Assembly: GCF_014197915.1 (NCBI RefSeq)
Contig: NZ_JACIGK010000020.1
Coordinates: forward strand, 1 to 64,000
Length of the DNA stretch: 64,000 nt
Direction of reading: 5' to 3'
DNA from: Roseospira visakhapatnamensis
GTDB lineage: Bacteria > Pseudomonadota > Alphaproteobacteria > Rhodospirillales > Rhodospirillaceae
Part shown: positions 8,601-18,127 of the stretch, one piece after another
Position numbering within the stretch: position 1 is the first letter of the stretch
How the letters are laid out: each line of letters begins with the position of its first letter
Program-made: the position numbers and the translations under genes
The notes under the pieces: model-generated
What the model was told of the DNA's origin: nothing
Seen by the model: the letters and a program-made list of their open reading frames with translations, nothing else
Databases searched by the model: none

Positions 8601-11600
8601 TGGCCGACGCCTACGATCTGGCGCGTCGGCCGACCACCCTGTTGCTGGGGTCGGTCAAGGGGCACGTCGGCCATCTGGTGGCCGGCGCGGGGGTGGCCAG
8701 CCTGATCAAGGCCTCCCTGGCGCTGGACCGGGAGATGCTGCCCGGCACCCTGGGCTTCCGCGCCCTCAACCCGGCCATCGAGAGCAGCCGCGACCACCTG
8801 ACGGTCTGGAGCGGTCCGCGCCCCTGGCCACGCTGGGACCGGCCACGCCGCGCCGCCGTCACCAGCCTGGGGGTGGGCGGCACCAATGTGCATGTGATCC
8901 TGGAGGAGGCCCCGCCGCCGCCCGCGCCCGACACCACCCCGGCCGCGGAGGGTGCCGAGGGCGCCGTGATCGAGGCCGAGACGCGGATCGGTCCGCCGCT
9001 GCCGGTTCTGCCGCTGTCGGCGCGCACCCCGGCGGGGCTGGCGGCGCTGGCCGGCGCCCTTGGCGCGCGGCTCGCGGCCGCCGACGATCCCGCCGCCCTG
9101 GTGGGCGCGCAACAGGGGCGCGCGGCGCTGCCCCTGCGGCACGCCGTGATGAGCCCCGACGCGAGCACCGGCCGCGCCGCGCTGGAGGCCCTGGCGCGGG
9201 ATCCGTCCCCGGCGACGGATACCAAGGGCCGCATGGCCGATCGTCTCGCCTTCCTGTTCCCCGGCCAGGGCAGCCAGTACGCCGGCATGGCGCGACCCCT
9301 GGCCGACCAGATCCCGGTCTTCGCCGATGCCCTGGCCGACGCCCTGGCCGCCCTGCCCGCCGCCGGGCGACGCCGTGTCGAGCCGATCCTGTTGGCCACC
9401 CCGGACCCCGACCAGCCCCCGGTCGAAAACACGGCGATCGCCCAGCCGGGCCTCGCCGCCGTGGAAATCGCCCTCGCGCGCACCCTGGAGGCCCTGGGAC
9501 TGCGCCCGGCGGTGCTGATGGGCCATTCGGTCGGCGAGCTTGTGGCGGCGCATCTGGCCGGCGTGTTCTCCCTCTCGGATGTCATGCGCCTGGTGTGGGA
9601 ACGCGGCCACCGCCTGCAATCCCTGCCGCCCGGCCGGCTGGTCGCCATCTGGGCCGACGAGGCCACCATCGCGCCGCTGCTGGCGCGGGTCGAGGGTGTC
9701 TCCATCGCCGCCCTCAATGCCCCGGACCAGACGGTGGTGGCCGGTGTGCCCGATGCCGTGGCGACCGTGGTCGCATCCCTGGAAACGGCCGAGATCGCCC
9801 ACCGGGTGCTGCCCACCAGCCATGCCTTCCACAGCCCGATGGTGGACCCGGCCATCGCCCCCTTCCGGGCGGTGGTGGCCGGGGTCCCCCGCCAGGACCC
9901 GGCGCTGCCCATCCGCTCCACGGTGACCGGCCGGCCGCTGACCGCCGCCGAGGCCCGGGACCCGGACTACTGGGCCATGCACATGCGCCGCACCGTGCGC
10001 TTCGACGAGGCCCTGGCGGCGCTGACGGACGAGGACGCGAGCGTGCTGGTGGAGGTCGGCCCGCGCGGCGCCCTGACCGCGCTGGCGCGGCGGCGCCGGC
10101 CGGAGCGGCCGGCCGTGCCGCTGATGGGCGCGCGCATCGGCGAGGAGGTCGCGACCCTGGCCGCCGCCCTGGGCACCCTGTGGACGCGCGGCGCGGACCT
10201 GGACTGGTCGATCCTGCGCCCGCCCCAGGGCCGGCGAGCCTTCGTCACCCTGCCGCCGCCGTTCGCGCGCGAGCGGTTCTGGGTGGACGACGGCGGCGCG
10301 GCCCCGCCATCGATCGCGCCGGCCCCCCCCGCCGAGACACCGCCCGCCGCCCCGCCACCGGATCCGGAGACATCCCCCGCCCTCGACACGGCCCCGGCGC
10401 CGGACACACCATTGAGCGCCGCGCCGGTCGATCCCCTGGCCGCGACCCGGGACCTGCTGGCCGGGGTGATCGGCCTGCCGGCCCAGGCCATCGGCGACCA
10501 CGACCACCTGCTGGACCTGGGCTTCGACAGCCTGATGCTCACCCAGGTGTCGCTGGCGGCGCGCCGCGCCCTGTCCGTCACCCTCGGCCAGCCCGCCCTG
10601 ATGGGGCCGTTGTCCACGGTGCGGGCGCTGGCCGACCACCTGGCGCCGCATTGGGTAGCCCGGGCCGGCGCGCCGCCCGGCGCCGCGCCCCCACCCCCCA
10701 CCAGCGCGCCGGACCCACCGGCGCGCGCGCTCACGCCTCCGGCCCGGTCCCAGACTCAGCCCCAGACGCAAACCCAGCAGCCGTTCGGCGCCATGGCCCG
10801 GGTCACCCGGCAGTCGGACCAGACCCTGAGCAGCCGTCAGCGCAAGGCCCTCGACCGGCTCACCGCCGAGACCCTGGCGCGCACGCCCGGATCCCGGGAC
10901 TGGGTGGCCGCCAACCGCGACCGTCTGGCCGACCCCCGCACGGTGAGCGGCTTCCACCCGCTGTACAAGGAGATCTGCTATCCCGTGGTCGTCACCCGTT
11001 CCCAGGGGTCGGCCCTGTGGGACATCGACGACAATCGCTACATCGACCTGTTCGGCGGCTTCGGCGCCAACCTGTTCGGCCACCGCCCCCCCGATATCGA
11101 GGCGGCCCTGAGCGCGCAACTGCACACCGGCCTGGAGATCGGCCCGCAGACCCCGCTGGCCGGCGAGGTGGCGGCGCTGCTGACCGAGGTGACCGGGCAG
11201 GAGCGGGTCACCTTCTGCAACACCGGCTCCGAGGCCGTCATGGGCGCGGTGCGCGCGGCCCGCACCGCCACGGGGCGCGACCTGGTGGTGATGTTCGACC
11301 GCAGCTACCACGGCATCTTCGACGAGGTGATCGCCCGTCCCGGCGCCGACGGCCGGGGCGTGCCCGGCGCGCCCGGCATCCCGCCCGACAAGGTGGCGAA
11401 CATGGTCGTGCTGTCCTATGGCGACCCGGCGGCCCTGGACTGGATCCGCGCGCACGGGGAGCATCTGGCGGCGGTACTGGTGGAGCCCGTGCAGAGCCGC
11501 CAACTCGACCTGGTGCCGCGCGACTTCCTGCACGAACTGCGCGGCATCACCACGCGCGGCGGCGCCGCCTTGATCTTCGACGAGGTCATCACCGGCTTCC

Positions 11601-12346
11601 GGGCCGCCCCCGGCGGCGCCCAGGCCCTGTTCGGCATCCAGGCCGACATGGCGTGCTACGGCAAGATCATCGGCGGCGGCCTGTCGCTGGCGGCCATCGC
11701 CGGGCGCGCCCCTTTCATGGCACCGTTCGACGGCGGCCCGTGGCGCTACGGCGACGACAGCCGGCCGGAAGCCGGCATGACCTATTTCGCCGGCACGTTC
11801 GTCCGCCACCCGCTGATGCTGGCGGCGGCGCGGGCGGTGCTGCGCCGCCTGCTGGACGAGGGACCGGCACTCCAGGAGCGCCTGACCGCCCGCACCACGG
11901 CCCTGGTCACGGCCTTCCGGCACGCCATCGACAGCACCGGGGTTCCCCTGACGGTGCGGCATTTCGCGTCGGCCTGGCGGGTGGAGTGGACCCCGGCCGA
12001 GGCGCCCTGGGCGCCGCTGCTGTTCTGGCACATGCGCAACCAGGGCGTATTCATTCAGGAACATCGCACCTGGTTCCTGACCTGTGCCCATGACGACCGG
12101 GACCTCGCGGTCATCGCCCACGCCTTCCGGGAGTCCATCGGCGCCATGGTGGCGGGCGACCTGCTGCCCAGCCGGAACGGCCCGCGCCGGGATCACCCGC
12201 CGGTGCCGGGCGCCCGCCTGGGCCGGGACCCGGCCGGCCGGCCGTGCTGGGTGCTGCCCCGCCCCGACGGCACCATGGTCGCCTTGCCGGACGGCCCGGC
12301 GGCCAGCAGCGGCGCGGCCCTGAGAGGGGGACAGGACGATGCGTGA
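5612..12346 (+). CDS. Hybrid NRPS-PKS megasynthase: A-PCP-KS-AT-ACP-aminotransferase
   Basis: 2244 residues. Adenylation domain (about 20-510): A3 TSGSTGQPKG near 162, A4 FDAAL retaining the Asp that contacts an alpha-amine, A5 NQYGPAE, A7 YRTGD, A10 NGKVD near 502. PCP with Ser610 (GGGSLL). Ketosynthase (676-1100): Cys846 in TACSTSL, EAHGTGT, KGHVGHL. Acyltransferase (1212-1500): Ser1306 in GHSVGE and HAFH near 1403, the malonyl-type signature. ACP with Ser1640 (GFDSL). PLP aminotransferase of the class III/GSA type (1763-2190): Lys2018 in GKIIGGG. No KR, DH, ER or MT. Inferred chemistry: activate a starter acid, extend with malonate, and transaminate the beta-ketone to a beta-amine. Proline-rich linkers separate the domains. 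The RBS is weak; ATG 5669 is an alternative start. Confidence 0.93.
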   Translation: MTIVTPSSGPSSCPGAILSMADRRPEQVATVFDGTARSYAAARILAAAVARTLEAAGVAPGEPVVVAQPRGHALPASMLGVLAQGACLVPIPPDDPPDRVRVQLDDCGARVILTTAAVRAGLRDLAPPAARLIDVEALRPQPGDETRPAAPTTPDQPAYMLYTSGSTGQPKGCLNTHGALATLIAWYDASLPLGPDDAILQRTTIGFDAALPEILWPLARGARLILPIPHAQHDPAHLAALMAAHDVTLVTFVPTTLRAFLDQETLPALPRLRRVASIGEPLPMDLVRAVHDRLGCPVENQYGPAEAAVAVTTWVSSLERDWTETAIAPIGRPGPGMAVTVVDEALRPVPDGTVGELLISGPPVGLGYWNRPEETEARFLDGPLPGLPHDRHYRTGDMGRVDAHGLLHCLGRQDGQVKVNGVRFELAEIEAALTTVDGIATAAVSPVADADGRKTLVAHVVPEDAATPLTAVALRQALAARLPLAVIPDATEVRATLPHLPNGKVDRPALLTAARTLLGEDTADPPLPAEPATSSAPATPDPPARPRSAPKPAPPPDAPPIPSPGGSRAPVRADRAPTPDPLVALWADLLDLDPSDIVADASFFDLGGGSLLARRMIGRVNARFGVTLPVITAFTHRTPAALADAIAKARPGPETPPSATGAPAGPGTGSRDRAAADGAIAIIGAVARVPGADDVETFWANLLADRDGITHFDPDTLDPGVAEALHTDPDYVPARGIIADADRFDARFFGIGAREAAIIDPQQRLLLDLAWQLLDQAGALPEAAPTGVFVGVGDAFYRWHALAGSPTAAGFGDWPVSWANDKDYAAPRLAHRLNLTGPAVTVQTACSTSLATVAAAVDALRAGRCALAVAGGLSVQVPQRVGHLYQEGAMFSADGTCRPFDTDATGTLFCDGGGLVLLKPLDRALDDGDPVLAVIRGVGINNDGADKASFTAPSVAGQAAALRAALADADVPADSIAFVEAHGTGTPLGDPIEVAALADAYDLARRPTTLLLGSVKGHVGHLVAGAGVASLIKASLALDREMLPGTLGFRALNPAIESSRDHLTVWSGPRPWPRWDRPRRAAVTSLGVGGTNVHVILEEAPPPPAPDTTPAAEGAEGAVIEAETRIGPPLPVLPLSARTPAGLAALAGALGARLAAADDPAALVGAQQGRAALPLRHAVMSPDASTGRAALEALARDPSPATDTKGRMADRLAFLFPGQGSQYAGMARPLADQIPVFADALADALAALPAAGRRRVEPILLATPDPDQPPVENTAIAQPGLAAVEIALARTLEALGLRPAVLMGHSVGELVAAHLAGVFSLSDVMRLVWERGHRLQSLPPGRLVAIWADEATIAPLLARVEGVSIAALNAPDQTVVAGVPDAVATVVASLETAEIAHRVLPTSHAFHSPMVDPAIAPFRAVVAGVPRQDPALPIRSTVTGRPLTAAEARDPDYWAMHMRRTVRFDEALAALTDEDASVLVEVGPRGALTALARRRRPERPAVPLMGARIGEEVATLAAALGTLWTRGADLDWSILRPPQGRRAFVTLPPPFARERFWVDDGGAAPPSIAPAPPAETPPAAPPPDPETSPALDTAPAPDTPLSAAPVDPLAATRDLLAGVIGLPAQAIGDHDHLLDLGFDSLMLTQVSLAARRALSVTLGQPALMGPLSTVRALADHLAPHWVARAGAPPGAAPPPPTSAPDPPARALTPPARSQTQPQTQTQQPFGAMARVTRQSDQTLSSRQRKALDRLTAETLARTPGSRDWVAANRDRLADPRTVSGFHPLYKEICYPVVVTRSQGSALWDIDDNRYIDLFGGFGANLFGHRPPDIEAALSAQLHTGLEIGPQTPLAGEVAALLTEVTGQERVTFCNTGSEAVMGAVRAARTATGRDLVVMFDRSYHGIFDEVIARPGADGRGVPGAPGIPPDKVANMVVLSYGDPAALDWIRAHGEHLAAVLVEPVQSRQLDLVPRDFLHELRGITTRGGAALIFDEVITGFRAAPGGAQALFGIQADMACYGKIIGGGLSLAAIAGRAPFMAPFDGGPWRYGDDSRPEAGMTYFAGTFVRHPLMLAAARAVLRRLLDEGPALQERLTARTTALVTAFRHAIDSTGVPLTVRHFASAWRVEWTPAEAPWAPLLFWHMRNQGVFIQEHRTWFLTCAHDDRDLAVIAHAFRESIGAMVAGDLLPSRNGPRRDHPPVPGARLGRDPAGRPCWVLPRPDGTMVALPDGPAASSGAALRGGQDDA

Positions 12347-15300
12347 CGACACGGACCTGCCGCTCTACCCGACCGGTCCCATGATCGCCTTCGACCCGCT
12401 CGCGGACGGCGAAATCAAGGCCGCCGTCCCCACCATTGCCGCCCAGCGCGAGATCTGGACCAGCCTGGCCTTCGGCCCGGACGCGCACGCGGCCTACAAC
12501 AACACCGTCTCGCTCTGGTTCGAGAACCCGGTGGAGGTGGACCACCTGACCACCGCCCTGCGCAGGCTGGTCGCGCGACATCCCCTGCTGCGGGCCGGGT
12601 TCTCGGCGGACGGTCACTGGCTGTCGGTGTTCGCCTCGGGCACCCCGGACATCACCGTCGCCGACCTGCGGCCCCTGGGCGCCGACGCCCTGACCACGGC
12701 GCTGGACGATATCGTCACCCGCAACGTGACCGAACCCTTCGACCTGTCCCGTCCGACCGGCCTGCGGGCCACCGTGGCGCGCCTGCCCGGCCGGCGCACC
12801 CGCGTCACCCTGACAGTCAGCCATATTCTGTGCGACGGCCTGTCCTGGGACGTCCTGCTCAACGACCTGGGGGCCGTTCTCGACGGGACGGCCGGCGAGC
12901 CCGACGACCCGGTTCTCGACTTCATGGAACAGGCCCTGGCGCAGGAGGACGCCGACGCCTTCGCCGCCGACCTGGACTACTGGCGGGACGTGCTGGCCGA
13001 CGGCGGTCCCGACTGGTCGCTGCCGCTGGATCATGATCCGGCGCCCGGACGCCACTTCGCGAGCCACCGGGTCGACGACGTGCTGGCCGCCGACCTCGTC
13101 GGCCGCATCAAGGCCCTGGGCATCGCCCATGGCATGACCTTCCACACCATGATCCTGTCGGCCGTCACGGCCCTGCTGCATCGCCTGTCGGGCGCCGATG
13201 ACCTGGTGGTGGGCATCCCGGTGGCCGGGCAGGCGATCAGCGGCCATCCGACCATGATCGGGCATGGCGTCCACCTGCTGCCCGTGCGCAGCCGCCTGAC
13301 CCGGGACCTGCCGCTGCTGGACCTGGCCGGCGAGTTGCGCGAGACGGTGCTGGACGCCCGCGAGCACCATGCGGTGGACTTCGGCCTGTTGCTGGAGAAC
13401 CTGCCGGTGCGCCGAAGCCCGGGCCGCGTGCCCCTGGTGCCCGTGCTGATCAACATCGACGGCACCATGGGGCCGACCCACATGGGCGGGCAGGCCGTCC
13501 GCCTGGTTGACGAGGCACGCCGCTTCGAGAACTTCGAGCTGTTCCTGGACATGCTGGACGCGGCCGACGGCCTGCACTTGCGCTGGAACGCGTCGTCGGT
13601 GCTGTTCGAGCGCGAGACCATCGCCCGCTTCAACCGGTCCCTGGAGGTGATTCTCAGGGCCATGGTGGAGGCCCCGGACACCCGCGTGTCGCGCCTGCCG
13701 CTGATCTCCGCCGAGGATCTGGCGCGTCTGGACCGGTTCGGTCATGGCCCCCCAGCCCCGCCCCCGACCACCGGCCGCGAAACCGTGCCGGCGGCCATCT
13801 GGGCGGCGGCCACCGCCTGGGGCGACCGCCCGGCCGTCCACGACGATCGCGGCGCGACCCTGACATACCGCGAGGTTCTCAACCGGGCGGAGCGCGTCGC
13901 CGCCGCCCTGGCGATGGCCGGCGCCGGGCCGGGCGACCGGGTGGCGATCCACCTGGACCGGCACGCCGACCTGGTGACCGCGCTCTTGGGGGTGCTGCGG
14001 GCCGGGTGCTGCCTGCTGTTCCTGGATCCGGGCCAGCCGCAGGGCCGCCGCCGCGAGGTACTGGCGGACGCCGCGCCGGCCGTGCTGCTGGTCGAGGCGG
14101 AGGACGGCGAGGCCGTCGCCCGCCTTGCCCCGGCCGCGAGCCGCGTGCTGACCCTGCCCGAGGCCCTGTTGACCGAGGGACCGTTGCCGTCTCCGCCGAC
14201 GCCCGACACCCTGTCGCACCATTACTACACCTCCGGCTCGACCGGGACACCCAAGGGAATCCCGCTGACGCACCGGGCGCTGATGCTCTTCATGGCCGGC
14301 ACCGCCCAGGTGATGGAGGCCCACGCCGGCATGGTGTGGATGACCCAGGCGTCGGTGGTATTCGATGTGGTGCTTCAGGATTGCCTGATTCCCCTGATGC
14401 ACGGGGGCCGCGTGGTGGTCGCCGGCACCGAGACGCGCCGCGATCCCCTGGCCCTGGCCGCCCTGGCGGACCGGGAGGGCGTGACCCACTGGCAGGCGAC
14501 GCCCACGTCCTGGCGCATGCTGGTCGGTCTGGGATGGGAGGGGAACGCCCGTCTGAGCCTGATCAGCGGCGGCGAGCCGCTGCCGCGCGCCCTGGCCGAC
14601 GCCTTGCTGGACCGGGTCGCGGCGCTGTGGAACTTCTACGGCCCCACCGAGACCACGGTCTACGCCACCGCCGGCCGCGTGGCACGCGATGAGCCGGTGA
14701 CCGTCGGCGTGCCCCTGCCCGGCTACGAGATCCGGGTGGTGGACCGCGCGGGCGAACGGGTGCCTCCGGGCGCGGTGGGTGAGATCCTCATCGCCGGGAC
14801 GCCCGTCGCGGCGGGCTATCACGACAGGCCGGACCAGACCGCCAAGGCGTTCTTCAGCGACCCCGACGGCCGCCGGGTCTATCGCACCGGCGACCTGGGA
14901 CGATGGGGCGCGGACGGACGGCTGCACCATCGCGGGCGCGCCGACGCGCAGATCAAGCTGCATGGCCATCGCATCGAACTGGAGGAGATCGAGGCCCGTT
15001 TGATGCACCTGGATGGCATCACCCAGGCCGGGGTGGTGCTGGCCGACGCGGGCACGCCGCGCGCCCACCTGATCGCCGCCCTGGTCACGGCCCCGGGCCG
15101 TGGGCCGGTGACGGAGGAGATGGTGCGCGCCCGCCTGCTCGTGGATCTGCCGGAAGCCATGATCCCCAAGGGAATCCATTGCCTGGACCGCCTGCCGCAA
15201 ACGGCCACCGGGAAGCTGGATCGCAAGGCGCTGCTGGCCACGCTGCGCGAGGTCCCCGCACCGGCGACGCAGACCGCGCCGCCGGCGGCCCCGCCAGCGG

Positions 15301-16439
15301 AGGGCGCGCCCCCGTCGACCATGCCGGCGGCGGTCCCGACACCCGCCGCGTCCCCCGCCATGCCGCCCGCCCCCGCCGAAATCAGGGGCCGCCCCGCCCC
15401 CAAGGCCCTGCCGGCCCATCTGGCGCGCATGGTGGACCTGTGGGAGGAGGTGCTGGCGCGCCGCGACATCGGCGTGGATGCCTCGTTCTTCGCCCTGGGC
15501 GGGACCTCCCTGGACGCCGCCACCCTGGCGGTGGAGATCGGCGCCGTCTACGGCTCGCAACCGACGCTGGGCGACGTCTTCGCCCATGACACGCCCCGCA
15601 CGCTGGCCACCCTGATGGCCGCGCGGATCCGGCCCAGCGGCATCGCGCGCGCCACCTGCCTCGCGACCGGTCGCCCCGACCTGCCCCCGATCATCCTGTT
15701 CCCGCCGCAGGGGGGGCAGATCCTGCGCTACCGCAAACTGGCGATCACGCCCGGCCTGGAGGCCCCGCTGTGGGCCTTCGAACAGTCGGTGGACCTGCTG
15801 GACCGGACGTCCATGGGCGACATCGTCGAAGCCTTCCTACCCGACGTCGCGGCCATCAGCGGCGACCATCCGCTGCTTCTGGGCGGCTTCTCGTTCGGTG
15901 GCGCGCTGGCCTACGAGGCCGCCCAGCGGCTCACCGCCCGTGGACAGCCCGTCGCCGGATTGATTCTCCTGGACACGGTTCTGGACCTGCCGGAATCGTT
16001 GTGGTTCAAGCTGCATCGCGCGTGGCTCGAAGCCCGCTTCGCCGACGACCGGCTGACGTGGTTCCGCGACAAGGTGCGCCGCAATGCCCTGAAGCTGATC
16101 GGGCGCTACGTCCCGCCGCCGCTGTTCGAGCCGGAAATGGCCGACCTGCCCGGCTACCGGGACCTGATGGCCATCCACACCAACGCCCTTCACGGCTATC
16201 GGCCCGCGCCGACCACCGTGCCGGTCACGCTGATCGCCTCCGACGGCGATCCGGTGGCCTGCCGCCTGGATCCCAACAACGGCTGGCTGCCCTTCGCCAA
16301 GGGCCCCTTCACCCGCATCGGCCTGCCGTTCGAGGACCACCTGGAACTGCTGGAGAACACCCACCTGCCGGCGGTGGTCGCCACCCTGACCCGCGTCGCC
16401 GAGGCGGTCCGGGACGCGACCGACGCGCGGGCGGGTTGA
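12339..16439 (+). CDS. NRPS module: C-A-PCP-thioesterase
   Basis: 1366 residues. Condensation domain (about 25-460) with SHILCDG, keeping catalytic His162 and Asp166 although the first His of the HHxxxDG motif is Ser. Adenylation (about 485-965): TSGSTGTPKG near 630, FDVVL, NFYGPTE near 765, YRTGD, TGKLDRKAL near 957. PCP Ser1057 (GGTSLD). C-terminal type I thioesterase with Ser1185 in GFSFGG, a candidate Asp in IASDGD and His in EDHLELLENTH. The start codon overlaps the end of the upstream megasynthase by 8 nt (ATGCGTGA), so the two are translationally coupled and probably act in sequence: the C domain takes the aminated acyl chain, adds one amino acid, and the TE releases it. Confidence 0.93.
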   Translation: MRDDTDLPLYPTGPMIAFDPLADGEIKAAVPTIAAQREIWTSLAFGPDAHAAYNNTVSLWFENPVEVDHLTTALRRLVARHPLLRAGFSADGHWLSVFASGTPDITVADLRPLGADALTTALDDIVTRNVTEPFDLSRPTGLRATVARLPGRRTRVTLTVSHILCDGLSWDVLLNDLGAVLDGTAGEPDDPVLDFMEQALAQEDADAFAADLDYWRDVLADGGPDWSLPLDHDPAPGRHFASHRVDDVLAADLVGRIKALGIAHGMTFHTMILSAVTALLHRLSGADDLVVGIPVAGQAISGHPTMIGHGVHLLPVRSRLTRDLPLLDLAGELRETVLDAREHHAVDFGLLLENLPVRRSPGRVPLVPVLINIDGTMGPTHMGGQAVRLVDEARRFENFELFLDMLDAADGLHLRWNASSVLFERETIARFNRSLEVILRAMVEAPDTRVSRLPLISAEDLARLDRFGHGPPAPPPTTGRETVPAAIWAAATAWGDRPAVHDDRGATLTYREVLNRAERVAAALAMAGAGPGDRVAIHLDRHADLVTALLGVLRAGCCLLFLDPGQPQGRRREVLADAAPAVLLVEAEDGEAVARLAPAASRVLTLPEALLTEGPLPSPPTPDTLSHHYYTSGSTGTPKGIPLTHRALMLFMAGTAQVMEAHAGMVWMTQASVVFDVVLQDCLIPLMHGGRVVVAGTETRRDPLALAALADREGVTHWQATPTSWRMLVGLGWEGNARLSLISGGEPLPRALADALLDRVAALWNFYGPTETTVYATAGRVARDEPVTVGVPLPGYEIRVVDRAGERVPPGAVGEILIAGTPVAAGYHDRPDQTAKAFFSDPDGRRVYRTGDLGRWGADGRLHHRGRADAQIKLHGHRIELEEIEARLMHLDGITQAGVVLADAGTPRAHLIAALVTAPGRGPVTEEMVRARLLVDLPEAMIPKGIHCLDRLPQTATGKLDRKALLATLREVPAPATQTAPPAAPPAEGAPPSTMPAAVPTPAASPAMPPAPAEIRGRPAPKALPAHLARMVDLWEEVLARRDIGVDASFFALGGTSLDAATLAVEIGAVYGSQPTLGDVFAHDTPRTLATLMAARIRPSGIARATCLATGRPDLPPIILFPPQGGQILRYRKLAITPGLEAPLWAFEQSVDLLDRTSMGDIVEAFLPDVAAISGDHPLLLGGFSFGGALAYEAAQRLTARGQPVAGLILLDTVLDLPESLWFKLHRAWLEARFADDRLTWFRDKVRRNALKLIGRYVPPPLFEPEMADLPGYRDLMAIHTNALHGYRPAPTTVPVTLIASDGDPVACRLDPNNGWLPFAKGPFTRIGLPFEDHLELLENTHLPAVVATLTRVAEAVRDATDARAG

Positions 16440-16499
16440 CGTCACCCCGCCCTTCCGGCATGGCTGGTCGAGGACAGGGGCGGGGCGGGAGACGCGGGC

Positions 16500-18089
16500 A
16501 TGGAGGCGGCGGCAACGGCCACCGGACACGGCGGCGGCGCGGTGGCGGCGGGACACCCGGACACGGCGGGGGCGGCGGCGGAGATCCTGGCGGATGGCGG
16601 CACTGCCTTCGATGCCATCGTGGCGGCGCTGGGAGCCTCGTTCGCCGTGGAGCCGGCGCTGAGTTCCCCCGGCGGCGGTGGTTTTCTGCTCGCCCATCCG
16701 GTGGATGCCGCCCCGCTGGTGCTGGACTTCTTCGCCCAGACGCCCGGACGGTCGGCGCCCGATCCCCCGAATCCAGGCGCGACCCTGGACTTCCACCCCG
16801 TGCTGGCCGATTTCGGCACCACCACGCAAGAGTTCCACGTGGGCCGCGCGGCGGCCGCCGTGCCGGGCATGATCCCGGGACTCTGCGCCATCCAGCGCCG
16901 GTGGGGGCGCCTGCCGCTGGCCCGCCTGCTGGAGCCGGGGATCCGGCTGGCCCGTCAAGGCCGCCCGCTGGCGCCGCTCCAGGCCCACATCATGCGGGTC
17001 ATCGGCCCCATCATGACACTGACGGCGGAGGCGCACGCCTGCCTCGGCGACCCGTCCGATCGGACCCGGACGCGCCCCGCCGGGACCCCCCTGCCCCTCC
17101 CGCTGCTGGCCGACTGCCTGGAGGCCCTGGGCCGCGAGGGCGAGGCCCTGTTCCGGGACGGACCGGCCGCCCGGGCCATGGCCGACCTGACGGCCGACGG
17201 CGGCCTGATCACCATTGAGGACATCCGCCGCTATCAGGTCCATGAGCGCCGGCCCCTGGCGCGGCGGTTCCACGGCGCCCGGGTGCTGACCAATCCGCCG
17301 CCGTCGTCCGGCGGCGCGCTGATCGCCTATGGGCTGGCCCTGCTGGAGGGCGCGGCCGGCGCGCCGGCCCCGGAAACCCTGGTGCGCGTCATGCACCAGA
17401 CCGGGTTGGCCCGGGACGCGGCGGGACTGGCCGAGGGCGTGGACGACGACCGGGCGGCGCGGTTGCTGTCCGCCGCCGGCGTGGCCGAGGGTCGCGCCGC
17501 CCTGGCCGGCGGCGCGCGGGCGCTGAAGACCGGCGGCACCACCCATGTCTCGGTGATCGACGCCGCCGGCAACGCCGCCGCCTGCACCGTCTCCAACGGC
17601 GAGGGCTGCGGCCACATGGTCCCCGGCTGCGGGTTCATGCTCAACAACATGCTGGGCGAGGAGGACCTGAACCCGGCCGGCTTCTTCCGCTGGCGGCCCG
17701 ACACCCGGGTGTCGTCCATGATGGCGCCGACGCTGGCCGAATGCCCCGACGGCACGGTCATCGCCCTGGGCTCCGGGGGATCCAACCGCATCCGCACGGC
17801 CCTGTTGCAGGTGCTGGGACCCGTGCTGGCCCAGGGGAGCCCCCTGGCCGAGGCGGTCGCCGCGCCGCGCCTGCACATGGAGCGCGGCCACCTGGACATC
17901 GAGGGCGGCTGGGAGGCCGCCGTGGTGGCCGCCCTGCGCCTGGCTTTCCCGGACAGCCGCGCCTGGCCGGAGCGATCCATGTTCTATGGCGGCGTGCACG
18001 CGGTCGCCCGCCACGCGCCGACGGGCGCCGTCGAGGCCGTGGGCGATTCCCGGCGCGGGGGCGCCGCCCTGGTGGTGCCCGTCGCCTGA
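16500..18089 (+). CDS. Gamma-glutamyltransferase family Ntn-hydrolase
   Basis: A 529-residue GGT-family proenzyme. The autocatalytic cleavage site and nucleophile are Thr347 in GGTTHVSVID. GGGGFLLAH near the N-terminus and the SSGGALI and SSMMAPT segments fit the family. GGTs cleave or transfer gamma-glutamyl groups from glutathione-like substrates. No signal peptide is visible: the protein starts almost directly at the fold, so it is probably cytosolic, unlike classical periplasmic GGT. It follows the NRPS gene by 60 bp on the same strand, so a role in maturing the assembly-line product (removing or adding a gamma-glutamyl group) is plausible but inferred. Its end converges with the stress-protein gene. 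Confidence 0.85.
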   Translation: MEAAATATGHGGGAVAAGHPDTAGAAAEILADGGTAFDAIVAALGASFAVEPALSSPGGGGFLLAHPVDAAPLVLDFFAQTPGRSAPDPPNPGATLDFHPVLADFGTTTQEFHVGRAAAAVPGMIPGLCAIQRRWGRLPLARLLEPGIRLARQGRPLAPLQAHIMRVIGPIMTLTAEAHACLGDPSDRTRTRPAGTPLPLPLLADCLEALGREGEALFRDGPAARAMADLTADGGLITIEDIRRYQVHERRPLARRFHGARVLTNPPPSSGGALIAYGLALLEGAAGAPAPETLVRVMHQTGLARDAAGLAEGVDDDRAARLLSAAGVAEGRAALAGGARALKTGGTTHVSVIDAAGNAAACTVSNGEGCGHMVPGCGFMLNNMLGEEDLNPAGFFRWRPDTRVSSMMAPTLAECPDGTVIALGSGGSNRIRTALLQVLGPVLAQGSPLAEAVAAPRLHMERGHLDIEGGWEAAVVAALRLAFPDSRAWPERSMFYGGVHAVARHAPTGAVEAVGDSRRGGAALVVPVA

Positions 18090-18127
18090 GCCGGAGCACT
18101 GTTGCCCCGGAGAGAAACGGCATCGGT

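Noticed and set aside
7016-12352. A 1778-codon open frame on the minus strand opposite the megasynthase
   Set aside because: Long antisense frames are expected at this GC content. It has no domain signal, and the plus strand encodes intact catalytic motifs throughout.
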